From Candidatus Gottesmanbacteria bacterium (GTDB taxonomy: Bacteria > Patescibacteria > Microgenomatia > UBA10105 > UBA927), in assembly GCA_903821745.1 (NCBI GenBank), contig CAIJMI010000003.1, positions 1 through 64,000 of the forward strand: a stretch of 64,000 bases of DNA. Direction: 5' to 3'. The position numbers were made by a program, and so were the translations under genes. Position 1 is the first letter of the stretch; each line of letters starts with the position of its first letter. Shown here in pieces: positions 60,214 through 64,000 of the stretch. The notes under the pieces were generated by a model. The model saw only the letters and a program-made list of their open reading frames with translations, searched no databases and was not told where the DNA came from.

Positions 60214-61608
60214 ATGAGTACTATAGAACCAATGCCCAAAAAAGCCAAGGAAACCATACTTACCATGCAACGCGCAGGGTACGAATGCTATGCTGTCGGT
60301 GGGTCTGTCAGAGACACCTTAATGGGTCAGAAAACCAAAGGATGGGACTTTACCACTAACGCAACGCCTGAACAGATTCTTGCTGTATTTCCTGATAGTT
60401 TTTATGACAATCAGTTTGGTACTGTTGGAATAAAAATCTATGCAACAGAAAAAAAACATGACGAAACCGAAAAACCGATTGATATTTACGAAATAACTAC
60501 CTATCGAAGTGAAAAGGGGTATAAAGATCACCGACATCCTGATACTGTTTCCTGGGGAAAAACACTGAAGGAAGATCTCTCTCGAAGAGACTTTTCCATT
60601 AATGCCATTGCGTGGGACGGGGAATCACTCATTGATCCCTATAATGGACAAAACGCTATTGAGAATAAACAACTTAAAACCGTTGGTAATCCAGATGAAC
60701 GATTTGCAGAAGATGCACTCCGTATGATGCGCGCAATTCGAATCGCAAGTCAGTTAGGTTTTCAAATTGAAGAAACGACAAATGCAGCAATTTGCAACCA
60801 CGCAAGTCTTTTTGATGACATTTCCAAAGAACGGGTACGGGATGAATTCCTAAAAATCCTTGTAAGCCCCTTTAGTGCTGATGGCATCATACTTTTAAAA
60901 AATACGGGACTCCTTGCTCATATTGTTCCAGAACTTGTTCCTGCGTTTACCACGGAACAAAAAAGTCCAAACCGACATCATCTTTATGATGTTGGTGTTC
61001 ACAGTGTAAAAGCAATGGAAGCATGCCCATCGATTGACCCAATCGTTAAATTTGCAACACTTATTCATGACATTGGAAAACCCAAAACGTTTCGAAAAGA
61101 TGAAACGGGGCAAATTACCTTTTATAATCATGAAGTTGCAGGAACAGCAATTGCCAGACGTGTTGTCGAACGACTACGATTTTCAAAAAAAGACAGCGAA
61201 CGTATTCTTACCCTCATCAGGTGGCATCAATTTAGCGTTGATGAACGGCAAACAGATAGTGCTATCCGAAGAATCATACGAAGAGTTGGTAAAGAAAACC
61301 TGAATGATATTCTTGCGCTTCGCATTGGTGATCGTCTCGGAGGCGGAGCACTTGAAACATCCTGGAGATTGGAACTTTTTAAAAAAAGACTTGAAGAAGT
61401 ACAACAACAGCCATTTTCCGTCAAAGATTTAAAGATTAATGGAAATGATATTATGAATGTTCTTGGGGTTCGTCCGGGACCCATCATTGGAAAAACACTC
61501 AGTGATATTTTTGCTGACGTTGAAAAAGGAACACTCGTGAATGAACGAGAGACATTACTTAAAAAGATTACTTCTTTTTCTTCTGTTCCAAATAGTCCCA
61601 CAAAATAA
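60214..61608 (+). CDS. cca: CCA-adding enzyme / tRNA nucleotidyltransferase with HD domain
   Basis: The class II nucleotidyltransferase core has GGSVRDTLMG and WDFTTNATPEQI (the first catalytic Asp is Asp in WDFTT). It is followed by RRDFSINAIAWD, the RFAEDALRMMRAIR motif, and an HD domain (TLIHDIGKP). These enzymes complete the 3' CCA of tRNAs; neither tRNA here encodes CCA. I chose the ATG at 60214 because AAGAGGAG precedes it. The 3' end overlaps secF by 41 bases tail to tail. Confidence 0.92.
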   Translation: MSTIEPMPKKAKETILTMQRAGYECYAVGGSVRDTLMGQKTKGWDFTTNATPEQILAVFPDSFYDNQFGTVGIKIYATEKKHDETEKPIDIYEITTYRSEKGYKDHRHPDTVSWGKTLKEDLSRRDFSINAIAWDGESLIDPYNGQNAIENKQLKTVGNPDERFAEDALRMMRAIRIASQLGFQIEETTNAAICNHASLFDDISKERVRDEFLKILVSPFSADGIILLKNTGLLAHIVPELVPAFTTEQKSPNRHHLYDVGVHSVKAMEACPSIDPIVKFATLIHDIGKPKTFRKDETGQITFYNHEVAGTAIARRVVERLRFSKKDSERILTLIRWHQFSVDERQTDSAIRRIIRRVGKENLNDILALRIGDRLGGGALETSWRLELFKKRLEEVQQQPFSVKDLKINGNDIMNVLGVRPGPIIGKTLSDIFADVEKGTLVNERETLLKKITSFSSVPNSPTK

Positions 61609-62446
61609 CCAGCGGGGTTGCAACAAATGGTGATGAATAGGTTCCGGTAATTGTTCCAATCAAAAGTGCAACAGCAAACCATTTAATGGTTTCTCCTCCC
61701 ATTAATACAAGTGCTAACAACATAAATATAATCGTAAATGAATTAATTAGTGATCTCCCCATCGTTTCATTGAGTGCAGTATCTGAGATTTCCCGAATAT
61801 TTCCTTTCATGTCTTTTTTTCGATATTCACGGATACGGTCAAAAATAACAATAGTGTCATGGACAGAAAAACTCATGGTGGTCAAAAATGCGGTCATAAA
61901 TAACGTATCTACTTCAACACCCAGAAAATGACCGAATAAAGAAAACATACCAAATACAACAAGCACATCGTGTACTAATGCAATAACTGCTGACACACCG
62001 AATTTAATATTTTTAAACGCATACGCTACATACGAAAGAATCGCAATAATTGCTAGTATTGAAGCAACAAGTGATTTAAACAGTAATTCCTGACCTAAAA
62101 TGGGACCGACCGTATCCTTTCGCAAAAGTTCCGGTTCACTTCCTGCTTCTTTGGACAGTGCTGATTGAAATGCAGTAATTTTTTCATCCGTCGCATTCCC
62201 AGCACGGATGTCATAGACATTTGGTCCGACACTTTGTACTGACATGAGTGGAAACTGTTCTTGGTTTCCAATTGTTTCAATTGTTGAAACAGATATATTT
62301 TTTGCAAATTTCATTTCAAGCAAGGTTCCTCCAGTAAAATCTACTGATGGACGAAGACCAAATCGCACCAACGAATATATTCCTGGCACTAATACCATGG
62401 CTGATATTAATACATATATCCAAATATATTTTGAGAAACGAATCAT
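61568..62446 (-). CDS. secF: protein translocase subunit SecF
   Basis: The 292-residue protein has an N-terminal helix, the periplasmic-type domain, and five further helices. DFTGGTLLEMKF and SVHDTIVIFDRIREY are the SecF signatures. SecDF uses the ion gradient to pull substrates from the SecY channel. It overlaps secD (ATGA). The last 41 bases overlap the end of cca. Confidence 0.95.
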   Translation of the reverse strand: MIRFSKYIWIYVLISAMVLVPGIYSLVRFGLRPSVDFTGGTLLEMKFAKNISVSTIETIGNQEQFPLMSVQSVGPNVYDIRAGNATDEKITAFQSALSKEAGSEPELLRKDTVGPILGQELLFKSLVASILAIIAILSYVAYAFKNIKFGVSAVIALVHDVLVVFGMFSLFGHFLGVEVDTLFMTAFLTTMSFSVHDTIVIFDRIREYRKKDMKGNIREISDTALNETMGRSLINSFTIIFMLLALVLMGGETIKWFAVALLIGTITGTYSSPFVATPLVILWDYLEQKKKK

Positions 62447-63828
62447 GCGTTCTCCCCTTTCTTTCCTCGTGGCCCCTTATACAAAACGCGAATAAATGTT
62501 CTCGTAACGACGATACCGGTAAATAAACTTGTCACAACTCCAATAAATAATGTCGCTGCAAACCCACGAACTAATCCAGATGTTGGAAGAAATGTCCAAT
62601 TCCCAGGATTAAATAAAATTATTGATGTAATAATCGTTGTAAAATTTGCGTCTCTGATACTATCCCAAGCCTTTCCAAATCCAAGCTCCATTGCAATTTG
62701 CCATGGTTTTCCTTTACGAAGCTCTTCTTTGTATCTGGAAAAAATTAGAATATTACTATCAACTGCCATTCCAATAGATAAAATAAATCCTGCAATTCCA
62801 GGAAGTGTTAATGTCACAGGAATAATTCTGTATAAGGCAAGCGTAATAAGCCCATACATAATAAGAGCAAAGTCCGCTAATAATCCCAACACTCCGTATT
62901 CAACGATCATAAACACTGCAACAATGCCAAGCCCAATGACTCCCGCTCGCGTACTCTTTAATACTGATTCTGCACCAAGCGTTGCACCAATTGTTCGCTT
63001 CTCCACAACTTTTACCGGAACAGGTAACGCTCCGGCGTTAAGCTGAATCGCAAGTTGTTTAGCACTATCAACGGTAAAGCTTCCCGTGATAACTGCCTGA
63101 CCATCAGTAATTTCTGTACTTACTTTTGGCGCTGTTACGATGACGTCATCCAAAAATATGGCCAGTGGTTTCCCAATCAGCCGTTTTGTGACATCTGCAA
63201 ATTTTTTCGCTCCTTCCGGCGTAAATAGAATTTCAACTTCTGGTTCACCTGATTGTGAATTAAACTGTAAACTGGATTTCTTTAAATCTTTCCCTGAAAC
63301 CCCGACGGGTTTTGTATTTTCGAGTGTTGGCATAAAATAGGCTGCTGATGTTGCTACTTGTGCTTCTTCTATTATTTCACGAAACTCCAAGTTCGCAGTT
63401 TGTCCAACGAGTGCAAGTGCCTCCTCAGTATTTGTAATACCTGGAAGTTCGACAAGTATTCTATACGTATCACCACTTACTGCTGATTGAACGACTGGTT
63501 CTGATACACCAAAGAAATTTACTCTCCGTTCGATTACCTGTTTTGCAGATTCCAGTGAATCCAGTCGGTCTGCCGCTGCAATTCCGGTCATGTCTGCTTC
63601 CAGCGATACTTGCGTCCCCCCTGCAAGATCCAAACCTAAATGCGTCGTAAAATCTTTTTTGATTTTCATCCCAAATATCTGGGTATCGATTGTTGGAGGA
63701 TTTAACGTAATTACTTGTTTCGTTGTGCCAAAAGGAATCGCAATCTTGGTGTTTTGTGGGATCACAATTACCCCAAGAATAAGGGCTAATACAAGAAGAA
63801 GCACAAACGTTCTTTTTGTGTGTTTCAT
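62443..63828 (-). CDS. secD: protein translocase subunit SecD
   Basis: SecD has an N-terminal helix, a first outside domain with LGLDLAGGTQVSLE, and a C-terminal six-helix domain containing GMAVDSNILIFSRYKEELRKG. The 461-residue length fits short SecDs. No Shine-Dalgarno is obvious. It precedes secF by overlap and is the main motor partner of the SecA at 19724. Confidence 0.95.
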   Translation of the reverse strand: MKHTKRTFVLLLVLALILGVIVIPQNTKIAIPFGTTKQVITLNPPTIDTQIFGMKIKKDFTTHLGLDLAGGTQVSLEADMTGIAAADRLDSLESAKQVIERRVNFFGVSEPVVQSAVSGDTYRILVELPGITNTEEALALVGQTANLEFREIIEEAQVATSAAYFMPTLENTKPVGVSGKDLKKSSLQFNSQSGEPEVEILFTPEGAKKFADVTKRLIGKPLAIFLDDVIVTAPKVSTEITDGQAVITGSFTVDSAKQLAIQLNAGALPVPVKVVEKRTIGATLGAESVLKSTRAGVIGLGIVAVFMIVEYGVLGLLADFALIMYGLITLALYRIIPVTLTLPGIAGFILSIGMAVDSNILIFSRYKEELRKGKPWQIAMELGFGKAWDSIRDANFTTIITSIILFNPGNWTFLPTSGLVRGFAATLFIGVVTSLFTGIVVTRTFIRVLYKGPRGKKGENA

Positions 63829-63843
63829 ATAAATGAAAAGAAT

Positions 63844-64000
63844 CTATTCAACAAGCTCTTCCTCGTCACCAACAAGCATGATACGAGACCCTGAAAGCAC
63901 TGTAAGTACAAACGGATCGCGACGGCGTTTTCTGAATGTAAATTCTTCTTCTGACATAACGGTATAATTTAGTTCCCTCTCTCTTCGTACTTCTTCAGCT
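63844..64000 (-). CDS. C-terminal end of a gene cut by the window edge
   Basis: The minus strand is open from the edge to a TAG at 63844-63846, giving 52 residues rich in Glu and Arg. It includes NYTVMSEEEFTFRKRRRDP and ends VGDEEELVE. The pattern resembles the C-terminus of nucleotidyltransferase-domain proteins with an HTH, but this is a resemblance only. It lies 15 bases before secD. Confidence 0.5.
   Translation of the reverse strand, partial: AEEVRRERELNYTVMSEEEFTFRKRRRDPFVLTVLSGSRIMLVGDEEELVE

Noticed and set aside
1..64000. UGA recoded as glycine, as in Gracilibacteria
   Set aside because: UGA is the stop in many ATGA overlaps, and no conserved domain is interrupted by in-frame UGA.
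1..64000. CRISPR arrays, insertion sequences, prophage or integrated elements
   Set aside because: I saw no regularly spaced repeats, transposase or integrase genes, or flanking repeats.

Overview
This is a very dense, AT-rich bacterial chromosome segment. It codes for about 76 protein genes and 2 tRNAs. I found no mobile elements, CRISPR array or prophage. Small genes, pervasive 4-base ATGA stop/start overlaps, tail-to-tail overlapping genes, many short secreted proteins of unknown function and minimal versions of universal enzymes suggest a Candidate Phyla Radiation (Patescibacteria) genome, most likely Microgenomates. That placement is inference from gene content, not from a marker tree. 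UGA is a normal stop codon (it is the stop in most ATGA overlaps), which argues against Gracilibacteria and Absconditabacteria, where UGA is glycine.

Layout. 1-11389 (minus) is one tightly packed run of about 16 genes: a small secreted protein, prfB, a membrane protein, ftsE-ftsX and a secreted coiled-coil C39-like peptidase, a surface protein, VanZ, a TsaE-TsaC fusion with TsaB (t6A tRNA modification), a CAP protein, and rmlACBD (dTDP-rhamnose). 11451-13567 (plus) is ruvCAB, closed by the only clear intrinsic terminator. 13621-19679 holds a GILT-like thiol protein, a YknXYZ/MacAB-type exporter and a DrrAB-type ABC exporter. 19724-26880 (minus) holds greA, lysS, rdgB, serS, a spermidine-synthase-like protein and secA. 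27036-28093 (plus) holds tRNA-Glu(CUC) and a class A beta-lactamase-like protein without an omega loop.

28096-38227 (minus) is the most coherent system: an Rrf2 regulator with a perfect 10-bp dyad at its own start, then sufCBDSU, a ferredoxin and the two subunits of a 2-oxoacid:ferredoxin oxidoreductase, in one nine-gene run. lon follows, with a near-consensus promoter covered by a CIRCE-like (HrcA) dyad. 38247-46135 mixes small genes with a redox and stress group (rubrerythrin, PrxQ, a second Gre factor, cyclophilin), a cytochrome b5-like protein with a small membrane partner, a ZIP transporter, a frameshifted alkD and engB. 46272-52657 holds an unrecognised 352-residue protein, a minimal MGMT, an RRM plus DEAD-box pair with a long leader, a GIY-YIG protein, an Asp/Glu racemase, tRNA-Gln(CUG) and a MutY without iron-sulfur ligands. 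52731-64000 holds era, gltX, a DD-carboxypeptidase, aspS, recJ, a CCA-adding enzyme, secD-secF and a cut-off gene.

Regulation. Many unlinked genes have an extended -10 box (TGnTAnnnT) only 6-14 bases before the start codon, without a ribosome binding site. This suggests widespread leaderless or near-leaderless transcripts, and it decides several start codons (gltX, aspS, ZIP). Two divergent pairs share almost symmetric promoters of 10-20 bp.

Things missed by simple ORF calling: the partial rmlD at the left edge, the cut-off gene at the right edge, a DUF2177-like gene with an apparent ATA start, and the 5' third of alkD in another frame.
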